Shown piece by piece: positions 20,877-29,342 of a stretch of 31,586 bases of DNA (position 1 is its first letter; each line of letters begins with the position of its first letter). The position numbers were made by a program, and so were the translations under genes. A model generated the notes under the pieces. It was given only the letters and a program-made list of their open reading frames with translations, was not told the origin of the DNA and ran no database searches. This DNA is from DALYCO01 sp964535545 (GTDB lineage Bacteria; Patescibacteriota; Minisyncoccia; Phycocordibacterales; UBA9973). The stretch spans positions 1 to 31,586 of the forward strand of contig CAZHUT010000005.1 in assembly GCA_964535545.1 (NCBI GenBank). The letters are read 5' to 3'.

Positions 20877-22127
20877 CTACTCATACCTCAATGCTTCAAT
20901 TGGGTCAAGTTTTGCGGCGTTGCGAGCCGGCAGAACACCAAAGATTAGGCCGATAATTCCGGAAACGCCAACACCAATAACGACTCCTGAAATCGGGACA
21001 ATGAAATCCCATGCCATGCCGAACGATTGCGCAGCTTTGGCAACAAGAAACGAGAGTCCGGCGCCAAACACAACTCCAAGAACACCGCCGAGGATGGTAA
21101 GCATAATGGATTCAACCAAGAATTCATACAAAATATCTTTTGGTTTTGCGCCAAGCGCCTTCTTGAGGCCAATCTCGCCGATACGTTCTGTAACGGCAAC
21201 ATACATAATGTTCATTACCCCTACTCCGCCGACAATGAGCGAGATTGCAGCGATAGCAATCAAGAGGAACGTAATTGCAGACAGAATTGTATTAAACGTA
21301 TTTAAATTTTCTTCCTGAGTCTGAACTTTGAAATCATCTTTTGCCGGATCATCGATGCGGTGGTTGTGACGCAACACATCTTTCACGTCGAGCGAGGTGA
21401 TTTCTGCCTTATCCTTATCGATCATCGAAACAACTACATAGAACAAGTGATCGATGCCGACAATTTTTTTCTGCAATGTTTGGACTGGCACAAAGACCTG
21501 CTCATCATCATTTGAGAAACCAAAACTGCCACGCTGTTCGTAAACACCGACAACAGTAAAATTCAAATCACCAACGCGTATCATTTTGCCGAGTGGGTCA
21601 TTTTCACCAAACAAATCAATGGCAATGTCATGACCAAGAACAGCAACTTGCGCCAAAGAATTATTTTCTTCTTCTGTGTATGGACGACCGACAGCAACCA
21701 CTCCTTTGTCGATCTTGAAGCGGCTGGCATCTGCACCGAAAATCATGGTGTTTTTTGTTTTCTGATTGTAGGCAACCACACGCTGGCCGATAACTGCTCC
21801 ATATGCATCTTCGACATTCGGGATTCGCTTGATATCTGTTACGTCTTTATTTTTAAGCGTCGTAATTTGGACTGCATTGTTTGCTGAATCTTTTCCAACT
21901 CCCCCATTTGCGCGCGCCTTGGTTGATGCTGGTATTTGCGTTTCGATCGTCAGGAAGTTTGTACCAAATTGTGAAATCTGCGAGTTAATGTAACTTTTAA
22001 AACCGGCGCCGGCTGAGAGAACCATGATAACGACGGCAATACCGATAACAATACCAAGGACCGTCAGCAACGTTCGCGATGCTGACGCTCGAAGACCTTT
22101 ATATGCTTGGGAAATATAAACGTACAT
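20877..22127 (-). CDS. MacB-like ABC transporter permease, second copy
   Basis: 416 residues from the ATG at 22127 (an upstream TTG at 22148 overlaps the previous gene; the ATG sits in the TAATATG stop-start junction). Topology: N-terminal TM (RTLLTVLGIVIGIAVVIMVL), large extracytoplasmic MacB-PCD domain (about 45-285), then three TMs typical of FtsX (FLLIAIAAISLIVGGVGVMN, then VESIMLTILGGVLGVVFGAGL, and FIVPISGVVIGVGVSGII). ABC permeases of this type transmit force to the adaptor rather than carrying solute through a channel. It pairs with the neighbouring paralogue (22129-23379), same length, so a heterodimer is likely. Confidence 0.9.
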   Translation of the reverse strand: MYVYISQAYKGLRASASRTLLTVLGIVIGIAVVIMVLSAGAGFKSYINSQISQFGTNFLTIETQIPASTKARANGGVGKDSANNAVQITTLKNKDVTDIKRIPNVEDAYGAVIGQRVVAYNQKTKNTMIFGADASRFKIDKGVVAVGRPYTEEENNSLAQVAVLGHDIAIDLFGENDPLGKMIRVGDLNFTVVGVYEQRGSFGFSNDDEQVFVPVQTLQKKIVGIDHLFYVVVSMIDKDKAEITSLDVKDVLRHNHRIDDPAKDDFKVQTQEENLNTFNTILSAITFLLIAIAAISLIVGGVGVMNIMYVAVTERIGEIGLKKALGAKPKDILYEFLVESIMLTILGGVLGVVFGAGLSFLVAKAAQSFGMAWDFIVPISGVVIGVGVSGIIGLIFGVLPARNAAKLDPIEALRYE

Positions 22128-22128
22128 A

Positions 22129-23379
22129 TTATTCGTAGCGAAGCGCAACTATTGGATCCAGCTTCGACGCTTTTAGTGCCGGGTATAAACCGAACGTTAC
22201 ACCAGTCAGGACCGAGACCCCAAGGGCCAAAATAATCGCCATTGGAGAAATAATAAATGCCCAATCATAACCAGCATAGCGGGCGCCGAAGGCAATGAGG
22301 TAAGAAATAGCGCTGCCAATACCAATACCGGCAATGCCGCCGATAGAGGTAAGCAAAATTGATTCAATCAAAAATTGATTTCGAATTGCATGTGAAGTTG
22401 CTCCAAGCGCCTTTCGCAAGCCGATTTCTCTGGTTCGCTCTGTCACTGTCACCAGCATGATATTCATAATGCCGATACCGCCGACAATGAGCGAGATACC
22501 AGCCATGAGAGCCAAGAAGAGCTGCAATCCGTTTGTAATGTTCGTCAAAATTTTCACTGCATCGGCAAGATCACGGACCGAAAAATCATCGTCGTCAGGA
22601 ATTTTTCTGATCTTGTGTTCTTCGCGCAAAACTGTTTTTACATCTTCGATTGAAGTTTTGACGTGTTCAGTTGAATCAACTTTCAAGCGGACAAATTGCA
22701 GATAGTTGATGCCGAGCAATTCTTTCTGAGCAATCGGCAGTGGAATGATGATCTGATCATCCTGGTTCTGAAAAGCCACAGTTCCCTGCTTACTGAGAAC
22801 ACCAACGATACGCAGTGGAACATCTTTTATTTTTATAACCTTTCCGAGCGGATTTTCTCCATTTGGAAAAAGCTGCTGATACACATCCCAGCCGAGCACG
22901 GTAACATTTGCTCCCGTTGAACCTTCAGCCTGATCAAAAAAAGTGCCGTAGCTCATCGGAGCATTTTGCACGCGAGGAAAATCTGCCGTTGTTCCGGTAA
23001 ATGAAGTATCGACACTGCGATTGCCGTAAGTCACTGTACCACTGCCATTTGCAAATGGCGCAACAGCAGTTACATACGGAACACGAGCCTTGTCACTCAT
23101 TCCTTGCACATCGCGCAATGTCAGTGTGGTGATTTGTACACCAAAGACCGCGGCCGGTGGGCCCGAGTCATCACTCTTTCCCGGTAAAACGCCGATCATA
23201 TTTGAACCGAGCTTGGTGATCTGTCCGACGACAAGCGACTGTGCTCCTGCACCAAGCGATACAATGATAATGACACCTGAAACACCAATGATAATACCAA
23301 GCATAGTCATCAAGGAACGCGCCTTTCGGGCACGGAGGTTTCGGAAGGCGTAGTAGATTTGTGACCAGAATTTTGTCAT
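22129..23379 (-). CDS. MacB-like ABC transporter permease, first copy
   Basis: 416 residues: N-terminal TM (ARSLMTMLGIIIGVSGVIIIV), MacB-PCD extracytoplasmic domain (about 45-275), and three C-terminal TMs (LFLALMAGISLIVGGIGIMN, FLIESILLTSIGGIAGIGIG, IISPMAIILALGVSVLTG). Contains the conserved VTERTREIGLRKALGAT loop, the coupling helix that contacts the ATPase. It begins 15 bases after the ATPase gene and is coupled to the next permease by TAA-T-ATG. Confidence 0.92.
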   Translation of the reverse strand: MTKFWSQIYYAFRNLRARKARSLMTMLGIIIGVSGVIIIVSLGAGAQSLVVGQITKLGSNMIGVLPGKSDDSGPPAAVFGVQITTLTLRDVQGMSDKARVPYVTAVAPFANGSGTVTYGNRSVDTSFTGTTADFPRVQNAPMSYGTFFDQAEGSTGANVTVLGWDVYQQLFPNGENPLGKVIKIKDVPLRIVGVLSKQGTVAFQNQDDQIIIPLPIAQKELLGINYLQFVRLKVDSTEHVKTSIEDVKTVLREEHKIRKIPDDDDFSVRDLADAVKILTNITNGLQLFLALMAGISLIVGGIGIMNIMLVTVTERTREIGLRKALGATSHAIRNQFLIESILLTSIGGIAGIGIGSAISYLIAFGARYAGYDWAFIISPMAIILALGVSVLTGVTFGLYPALKASKLDPIVALRYE

Positions 23380-23394
23380 CGCAATATTCTTTTT

Positions 23395-24111
23395 TTATTC
23401 TTCGTCGTGTGCGTGAGCCTTGCGGCGCTTTGTAACTTTTTCGTCAGAGGCAATGCGTCCGTCAGCAATACGAACGATACGGGTTGCATGCTCAGCAGTA
23501 TCAAGATCATGTGTAACCAAAATAATGGTTCGTCCTTCGTCATTTAATTTCTGAAGAATAGACATGACGGTTGCTCCTGATTTTGAATCAAGGTTACCGG
23601 TCGGTTCGTCGGCAAAGAGGACGGCAGGGTCATTTACCAAGGCACGGGCAATAGCGACACGCTGCTTTTGTCCGCCGGAAATCTGATTGCTCATGTGGCC
23701 CATACGATGCGACAACCCAACAGCTGTGAGCGCCTTTTCTGCTCTACCCTTTTTGTCATGCTCGCTGCGGGAACTATAGAGAAGCGGCAATTCAACATTT
23801 TCAAGCACTGTTGTTCGAGGCAGCAGGTTAAATGACTGAAAAACGAAACCGATGCGGCGATTGCGAAGATCTGCCAATTTCTCATCGTTAAAATTCGCCA
23901 CATTGTGTCGTTCGAATTTATATTCGCCTGTGGTCAGTCGGTCCAAGAAACCAAGAATGTGCATCAAGGTAGATTTTCCAGAACCCGAGGGGCCCATGAT
24001 GGCCACAAACTCCCCTTCTTCGATAGAAAGGTTAATGTCGAAAAGGACGGGTGTGAGCACGCCGTCGTTTTCGTAAGACTTATACAGATTTGTAATATCA
24101 ATCAATGCCAT
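23395..24111 (-). CDS. ABC transporter ATP-binding subunit (MacB/LolD type)
   Basis: 238 residues. Walker A GPSGSGKST (40-48), Q-loop FQSFN (91-95), signature ISGGQKQR (144-151; Ile instead of the usual Leu), Walker B VLFADEP with catalytic Glu169, D-loop NLDS, and switch His201 in VTHD. The His/Lys-rich tail VTKRRKAHAHDEE is unusual but simple. Powers the two permeases downstream. Its ATG directly follows the adaptor stop (TAA-ATG). Confidence 0.96.
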   Translation of the reverse strand: MALIDITNLYKSYENDGVLTPVLFDINLSIEEGEFVAIMGPSGSGKSTLMHILGFLDRLTTGEYKFERHNVANFNDEKLADLRNRRIGFVFQSFNLLPRTTVLENVELPLLYSSRSEHDKKGRAEKALTAVGLSHRMGHMSNQISGGQKQRVAIARALVNDPAVLFADEPTGNLDSKSGATVMSILQKLNDEGRTIILVTHDLDTAEHATRIVRIADGRIASDEKVTKRRKAHAHDEE

Positions 24112-25662
24112 TTATTTTGTCTGGGTATTTGAGAGCACTACAATAGTTTGGCCTTCTGAAAGACCGCCAAGAATTTCCGTACCATCATCACCCTGAATGC
24201 CAGCAGTAACTGGCGTCTCAGAATAGGTTCCCTTCTTAGCATCTGTTACAACTCGAACCATCTTGCCAGTTTCGCCATCGAGAATTGCACGTGAAGGGAT
24301 GACGAGTACGCCGGGATGGTTTGCGACGACAATTGTCATATTCGCGGTCATACCCGGACGAATCGACGTTGTGTCGCCAATAATTTCTGCTTTGATCTTG
24401 TAATTAACTACACCTGACACCAATGTACTTGCCGGATCAATATGCGAAATGGTTGCAGTATATTTCTTATCAGGACCAAGTGCGTCATAGGTCACCTCTA
24501 CCGGCTGGCCGATAGCAATCGAGGCCACATCAGCTTCGTTAATGTTTGCTTCGAGATAGAGCTTAGAAACATCTTGGAGGATCATGACTTCTTTCTGAGC
24601 CGCTGCCAATTCGCCGACTTTTACATCGACACTAGTGACCGTACCGTCTGCTGGCGAACGGATAATGGTGTTGTTATATGCCGCCTGAGCTGATTGAAGA
24701 TTTCCTTGAGCTGAGAGAACATTTGCTTCCGCAGCATCAATGTCTGAACTTCGTGCTGCTGCTTTTTTGAGATTAAGATCTGCGGTTCGAGCATCTACAA
24801 CTGCCTGTGCACTGGCAATAGCACTTGTCTGAGCGCTCTGTGCAGCGATGTATGCGTTTTGCGCCGTAAGATATGCGCTTGATTCAGTATTTGGAATTTT
24901 AACAACCCAATCCTTGTCGCCCATACTAGTAAAGCCCGCAGGAAATGTCAGATACAGACCATAGTGTCCAAGTGGAACTGCAGTAGCCACATCTGTCTGA
25001 CCGATACCAGTCTCAACTCCGGAAAAATTAAAATACGCAGCTGAACCGCCATGTGTAGTGATTGTGTATGTTCCTTCAGGACCAACATACGTACCGCTCA
25101 ATGTTGGCGTGTATTGTGGCGTTGCCCCAGATATTGCTGGCTTGATAGTGAGGCCTGCATTCAGCATAGCTCTATTCGCATTTGTAACGAGGGTTGCTTG
25201 TTCTATTTTTGTATTTTCCAAACTTACTTTGGCGCTTGCGAGTGCTGTTTCTGCAACGGCAATCTCTTCATTTGTTGCTCCCTGCTGCAATTTCGAAAGT
25301 GCCGCCTGAGCTGACTTGAGCGATCCCTGAGCTTGTGTGACGGCACCAAGCTGGCTTTGATTTGAGAGCATAGCCAACACCTGGCCACTGGTCACCTTAT
25401 CACCTACTTTTGCCTGAATACTCGAAACAACTCCCGTGGAAGCAAATGACAAACTCAGATCTGTCGTCGAAGTCACTGTGCCTGTTGCAAGAACAGTCGC
25501 TCGTAAGTCGCGCCGCTCGACAGTGTCTGTAACAAGTGAGGCTGGCTTATTGCCGCCCGCAGCAATGGCAAAGATAACAATTACAAGAATAATAACCGCG
25601 AAGATTGAAGTCTTCTTATGATTTTTTATCCATTCCCAAAAAGATGTCAGTCTGCTTTTCAT
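24112..25662 (-). CDS. MacA-like membrane fusion (adaptor) protein with inserted domain
   Basis: 516 residues, longer than typical MacA (about 370-400). N-terminal TM 19-35 (SIFAVIILVIVIFAIAAGG). Barrel-sandwich/lipoyl half (about 55-100: VLATGTVTSTTDLSLSFAST, VGDKVTSGQVLAML), helical hairpin arms 103-160 and 262-330 (Ala/Gln-rich, QAALSKLQQGATNEEIAVAE), and the second lipoyl half plus beta-barrel (about 333-516: TIIRSPADGTVTSVDVKVGE, EANINEADVASIAIGQPVEV, IRPGMTANMTIVV). Between the arms lies about 100 residues of Gly/Thr/Tyr-rich beta sequence (about 165-262) at the tip of the hairpin. No outer-membrane channel exists in this group, so the tip may contact wall or surface proteins. It is 2 bases after the FKBP gene. 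Confidence 0.9.
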   Translation of the reverse strand: MKSRLTSFWEWIKNHKKTSIFAVIILVIVIFAIAAGGNKPASLVTDTVERRDLRATVLATGTVTSTTDLSLSFASTGVVSSIQAKVGDKVTSGQVLAMLSNQSQLGAVTQAQGSLKSAQAALSKLQQGATNEEIAVAETALASAKVSLENTKIEQATLVTNANRAMLNAGLTIKPAISGATPQYTPTLSGTYVGPEGTYTITTHGGSAAYFNFSGVETGIGQTDVATAVPLGHYGLYLTFPAGFTSMGDKDWVVKIPNTESSAYLTAQNAYIAAQSAQTSAIASAQAVVDARTADLNLKKAAARSSDIDAAEANVLSAQGNLQSAQAAYNNTIIRSPADGTVTSVDVKVGELAAAQKEVMILQDVSKLYLEANINEADVASIAIGQPVEVTYDALGPDKKYTATISHIDPASTLVSGVVNYKIKAEIIGDTTSIRPGMTANMTIVVANHPGVLVIPSRAILDGETGKMVRVVTDAKKGTYSETPVTAGIQGDDGTEILGGLSEGQTIVVLSNTQTK

Positions 25663-25664
25663 CG

Positions 25665-26201
25665 TTAGTTATGTGCGTCCAAAAGTTCTACTTTAAAAAT
25701 CAATGTTTCGTTCGGGCCAATCAAGCCGCCTGCGCCGCGTGGACCATAGGCGAGATCAGATGGGATGTAAAGCATCCAAGTTGAACCAACTGGCATCATC
25801 TGCAATGCCTCTACCCATCCTTTGATAACCTGCGTAACACCGAATTCAATCGGCTCACCGCGCTTGTATGAACTATCAAAGACTGTTCCGTCAATCAATG
25901 TGCCTTCGTAATTTACTTTAACTGTCTGATTTGCTGTCGGCTTTGGGCCCTTTCCTTCTACCAATACCTTGTACTGAAGACCGTCAGGTAATACGTTTAC
26001 GCCTGGCTCCTTTGCATTCTGTGCTAAAAATTCCTGTCCTTTTGTTTGTGCATCCATAGTTTGTGATGAGTTAGTGTTAGTAGTATTTGTTTCTGTCTTT
26101 GCCCCTCCCCGGGTCATGGCATAGCCAATAACTGCCGCCACAAGAACAAATACGATAATAATGCTGATAATGAGCTTTGTATCTCCATTGTTTTCTTGCA
26201 T
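25665..26201 (-). CDS. Membrane-anchored FKBP-type peptidyl-prolyl isomerase
   Basis: 178 residues: TM anchor 9-28 (KLIISIIIVFVLVAAVIGYA), Thr/Asn-rich linker 35-60, FKBP domain about 85-178 (VNYEGTLIDGTVFDSSYKRG, then VIKGWVEALQMMPVGSTWML, and SDLAYGPRG with NETLIFKVELLD). Catalyses prolyl cis-trans isomerisation of exported proteins outside the membrane. First gene of the envelope-export operon. An extended -10 six bases before the ATG indicates leaderless transcription. It is divergent from a metallophosphoesterase gene across a 52-base spacer. Confidence 0.95.
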   Translation of the reverse strand: MQENNGDTKLIISIIIVFVLVAAVIGYAMTRGGAKTETNTTNTNSSQTMDAQTKGQEFLAQNAKEPGVNVLPDGLQYKVLVEGKGPKPTANQTVKVNYEGTLIDGTVFDSSYKRGEPIEFGVTQVIKGWVEALQMMPVGSTWMLYIPSDLAYGPRGAGGLIGPNETLIFKVELLDAHN

Positions 26202-26207
26202 GCATCA

Positions 26208-26216
26208 AGTATAGCA
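26208..26216 (-). promoter_or_regulatory. Extended -10 of the FKBP/export operon
   Basis: Minus strand TGC-TATACT (26208-26216), six bases (TGATGC), then ATG at 26201. Confidence 0.75.
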
Positions 26217-26238
26217 CACGCCTGCTGACTCTTTAAAA

Positions 26239-26247
26239 TGCTATACT
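26239..26247 (+). promoter_or_regulatory. Extended -10 of the metallophosphoesterase gene
   Basis: TGC-TATACT (26239-26247), six bases (CACTAG), then ATG at 26254. It is a near mirror of the divergent FKBP promoter: same box and spacing on the other strand. Confidence 0.75.
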
Positions 26248-26253
26248 CACTAG

Positions 26254-27357
26254 ATGAGAACACCGAAAACATTTATTATTTTTATCAGCTTTTTCCTAGC
26301 TCTGATCGGCGCCGCTTCATGGTTTGTGGTAAATACGGCTGCCCATGTCTTCCCTAATCACGCGTACACTATTGCTTTGTTTGGCTGGATTCCATTTGCT
26401 TTCTTTCCCCTCTTACTTCTAGGCACAATGATAGTCCGAAATGTGAAATACATTCCCGCGACAAAGTACACCTATCTCGCCGGCATGACCTGGCTTCCCT
26501 TTTTGATTTATCTTTTCTTGAGCGCTGTTATTGTCCGCGTATATGACCTGCTCGGACCGCACACTATTGCAACCAAAGATGTCGGACTTATTTTGTTTTT
26601 CGCCAGTGTCGGAGTTATGATCATCGGAACAATTCAGGCTTTGCGCTACGCCGTTGCAACATATGAGATCTCAGCACCGCTGCTCAAAGAAAAGTGGGGT
26701 GATAAAAAAATCATATTAGTTTCCGATGTGCATCTTGGCATGGTTCGCCGCCGTCCGTTTGCTGAATATTTGGTTACTACGATCAACAAACTTTCTCCGG
26801 ATATCGTTTTCATAGCCGGTGACTTGATTGATGGACCGATCTTCCCGTATGATGACGACCTCTCACCTCTTGGCCAGATCAAAAGCACGTTTGGCACACA
26901 CTACGCGGCCGGCAACCATGACGAGTACAACTCTGAGCAGGAAAAATATTATGCCAGCCTGACAAAGTACATAAACGTTTTGAACGATAAGAAAATAATT
27001 TTAAATGACACTCAGATTGTCGGCGTCAGATTTGCCGCAGAAAAACTCGACGACACCAAAAAGCGTTTGGTTGGAATGGATTACAAGCGCGATATGCCAA
27101 GCATTGCAATGCTGCATGATCCAAAAAACGTGCAGGCCTTGGCTGACATGGGCGTAACTCTGACGCTTTCCGGCCATACGCACGGCGGTCAATTTTGGCC
27201 GTTTTCAATGACAGTCAAAGCCATGTATGGTTCTCTCGCCCGAGGCGTAAATTACATCGGCAAAATGGCCCAATTCACTTCGATGGGTATCGGAACAGGA
27301 GGTCCAGTCTTTCGACTTGGCACACGGCCAGAAATTGTTGTGCTCAAAATAAAATAA
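26254..27357 (+). CDS. Membrane metallophosphoesterase (YkuE/YaeI type)
   Basis: 367 residues. Four N-terminal TMs (about 5-25, 40-62, 73-95, 110-130), then a calcineurin-like domain (about 148-367): DVHLG (dimetal Asp/His), GDLID, GNHDE, a metal His in LHDP, and SGHTHGGQFWP with the last His pair. Two metals are expected at the active site; substrates of relatives are phospholipid- or sugar-nucleotide esters, so a cell-envelope role is plausible. Leaderless promoter upstream; bidirectional terminator after the stop. Confidence 0.92.
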   Translation: MRTPKTFIIFISFFLALIGAASWFVVNTAAHVFPNHAYTIALFGWIPFAFFPLLLLGTMIVRNVKYIPATKYTYLAGMTWLPFLIYLFLSAVIVRVYDLLGPHTIATKDVGLILFFASVGVMIIGTIQALRYAVATYEISAPLLKEKWGDKKIILVSDVHLGMVRRRPFAEYLVTTINKLSPDIVFIAGDLIDGPIFPYDDDLSPLGQIKSTFGTHYAAGNHDEYNSEQEKYYASLTKYINVLNDKKIILNDTQIVGVRFAAEKLDDTKKRLVGMDYKRDMPSIAMLHDPKNVQALADMGVTLTLSGHTHGGQFWPFSMTVKAMYGSLARGVNYIGKMAQFTSMGIGTGGPVFRLGTRPEIVVLKIK

Positions 27358-27389
27358 GGACGGGTATATTACCCATCCTTGTTGTTTTT
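27356..27389. terminator. Bidirectional terminator between convergent genes
   Basis: AAGGACGGGTA (27356-27366), loop TAT, TACCCATCCTT (27370-27380) with one mismatch; T-runs to 27389 on plus and TTATTTTATTTT on minus. Confidence 0.8.
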
Positions 27390-28622
27390 CAAAACCGTAA
27401 CAGTATTCAGAGCACCCACTGGAAGCTCTCCATCCGGCAAAGTCAATCGACCAATCAGTGCAGGACGAACCCAAACTGTTTTTGGCCAGTCTGGAATATG
27501 TCCTGTGCCAGGAGGCCTACGCCAATGACCAGTTCTAAACTGAGCTCTAATGCTTTCCGTCAAAGGTCCGCCTTGCTCCATAACCTTGCGAAGCATCTGC
27601 CGTTCAACATCAGTAAGTTCAAAACTACTGCGAACCGTACAAACATGTGCTTCCTCGGTTAATCCCGTACTCGATTGTTTGCGTTCATAAGGAACACCAT
27701 GTTCATCCCAATCAGTAATGTATGATATGTGTTTGCTCTTTTGAAGCGAACCAATGTACATACACAAGCCAACAACAAGTCGAGCTGCGCTATTCCACTC
27801 AGGGTGTTCAATATTTTCTTTGGTCGCAATAGTTTTCCCGAGCTGCTTGATGTAATCAACCTGAAAGCGGTCTTTATTTCGTTCAGTTTCAGTAATAGAG
27901 GTAGTAACAAGTTTATTTTTATCAGCCGAGCTTATAAAAAATGTACTCACCCTCAGTCGTTGTTCAAATCGCCTTGAAAGTTTTTCAACATCACCGAGCA
28001 GTTCATTCCATCTCCGGTTTTTACGTTTACGTTCCAGAAGTTCCTTCTCTCTGAATGTAATCGGCTTATAGCCATCAATATCGGTTGAATAGAGATCAAA
28101 TTGTATCATTGGTTCCCCTAACGTATAGTTTCGCGATACAAGAATTGTATCAAACGAAACTATTCCGCTACTGTCAGCCAATGGAATTGGCAAGGAGAGG
28201 ACAAATGATTCAAATGGCCAATGAATATCCCCCCATGTAAGTTCATCCATATTGGTCACCTCAAGTAGGAATTGGAGATCTTCAGAAAGTTCGTACACTC
28301 TTCTTGAAGTACGAGTCCAATCGTATAAGGCAGCTGGGAGGTTTACCATCGTTGACCCTCCGTTTTTCAAAAAATATCCAATAACCGACATCGGCTCTAA
28401 ATATTTTTTAATCATGTACTCAGGAGTAACCAAGGGAGAAAGCGAGTTTAAAATATCCTTACGTAGATCGCTATAATGCTTCAAGGGCCCAGCAATGGGC
28501 ATTTTTGCAAGCTCTCCGTATGGTACGCCTGTACCTTCTTGCCGTTCCAATAAGCAACGGGTAAGCAACATTTGGTCTTCCCAAATAGCTAAATTCTGCT
28601 CAAGACGTTTCAGTCCATTCAT
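27369..28622 (-). CDS. Unknown 417-residue protein
   Basis: Soluble, no signal peptide or TM, mostly alpha-helical with charged segments (RKRKNRRWNELLGDVEKLSR in the middle). The C-terminal 100 residues (VRSSFELTDVERQMLRKVME, then FRTGHWRRPPGTGHIPDWPK and TVWVRPALIGR) carry a 'GHWR ... VWVRPxxxGR' pattern that I recall from uncharacterised plasmid- or phage-linked proteins, but I cannot name a family. No obvious catalytic residues. It starts behind TTGACG-N17-TATTTT and is terminated by the hairpin shared with the metallophosphoesterase. Its neighbours give no functional hint. Confidence 0.75.
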   Translation of the reverse strand: MNGLKRLEQNLAIWEDQMLLTRCLLERQEGTGVPYGELAKMPIAGPLKHYSDLRKDILNSLSPLVTPEYMIKKYLEPMSVIGYFLKNGGSTMVNLPAALYDWTRTSRRVYELSEDLQFLLEVTNMDELTWGDIHWPFESFVLSLPIPLADSSGIVSFDTILVSRNYTLGEPMIQFDLYSTDIDGYKPITFREKELLERKRKNRRWNELLGDVEKLSRRFEQRLRVSTFFISSADKNKLVTTSITETERNKDRFQVDYIKQLGKTIATKENIEHPEWNSAARLVVGLCMYIGSLQKSKHISYITDWDEHGVPYERKQSSTGLTEEAHVCTVRSSFELTDVERQMLRKVMEQGGPLTESIRAQFRTGHWRRPPGTGHIPDWPKTVWVRPALIGRLTLPDGELPVGALNTVTVLKNNKDG

Positions 28623-28653
28623 CGTGTGTCTTTTTTAATGTGTATTAAATTTT

Positions 28654-28682
28654 AAAATACTATACAAAAAGCACGACGTCAA
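28654..28682 (-). promoter_or_regulatory. Promoter of the 417-residue gene
   Basis: Minus strand TTGACG (28677-28682), 17 bases, TATTTT (28654-28659); start about 28647, leader about 25 bases. Confidence 0.5.
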
Positions 28683-28730
28683 GTCATACTCCCGGATAGG
28701 AAGTTCTACTCTGAGAAAATACTACTTTTA

Positions 28731-29339
28731 TTACCAAAAAATAACAGACAATGCAGTGCCGAAAAGAATGTAAAAAAGTATGTGAGGAAGCATAATAGCG
28801 CTCACATCTTTTTTTGTCCGAACAAACCAGGCAATAGAACCCAAACTAATAAACAAGGCTCCAAGCACTGTTGTAATTGCTCGCGGAAATGGAACAACAA
28901 AAAAGAGCGGTACATGCAGAGTGGCAAACAAAAGGGCTAAGGCGAGTTGCGTTCTGCGCTGCGTCAGATGATGACCGGCAACAACTAATGTTGCGGCGAT
29001 AACGAGATCTTGAAAAAGAATCTCAGATAATTTTACTGATCGAGCAATCAGATCTCCATTCGGCATAGCGCTGATGAGACCGAGAATAATGAGTGCAATA
29101 GTAGCGGCCGCTCCAAGTTTTGAAATTTTGATTTCACTGACGGATTTCGCGGCAAACAATTCAACCAAGGCGATTCCGAATATCAGCCAGAAAATGTGCA
29201 CGACGGGATGGGATTGATAGGTGATGCCCCGAGGAAAGAGTATTAGACTGCTCACACCGAGCACCACGGAAAAAACAACGAGCAGTGAAATAACGCGCAC
29301 TACGTGTTCCCTGTTCCAGGTTGTGAGGAGAAATCTCAT
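28731..29339 (-). CDS. CPBP-like membrane protein, probably degenerate
   Basis: 202 residues with about six hydrophobic helices (e.g. VVRVISLLVVFSVVLGVSSL, LALALLFATLHVPLFFVV, LPHILFYILFGTALSVIFW). Layout matches the CPBP/Abi intramembrane protease family, whose motifs are EExxxR, FxxxH and HxxxN/D. Here the first motif reads SEILFQ, so one Glu and the Arg are replaced; FATLH and LPHILF keep the other two histidines. Activity is doubtful. Three bases separate its ATG from the upstream methyltransferase stop, so it is in that operon. Confidence 0.65.
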   Translation of the reverse strand: MRFLLTTWNREHVVRVISLLVVFSVVLGVSSLILFPRGITYQSHPVVHIFWLIFGIALVELFAAKSVSEIKISKLGAAATIALIILGLISAMPNGDLIARSVKLSEILFQDLVIAATLVVAGHHLTQRRTQLALALLFATLHVPLFFVVPFPRAITTVLGALFISLGSIAWFVRTKKDVSAIMLPHILFYILFGTALSVIFW

Positions 29340-29342
29340 AGG

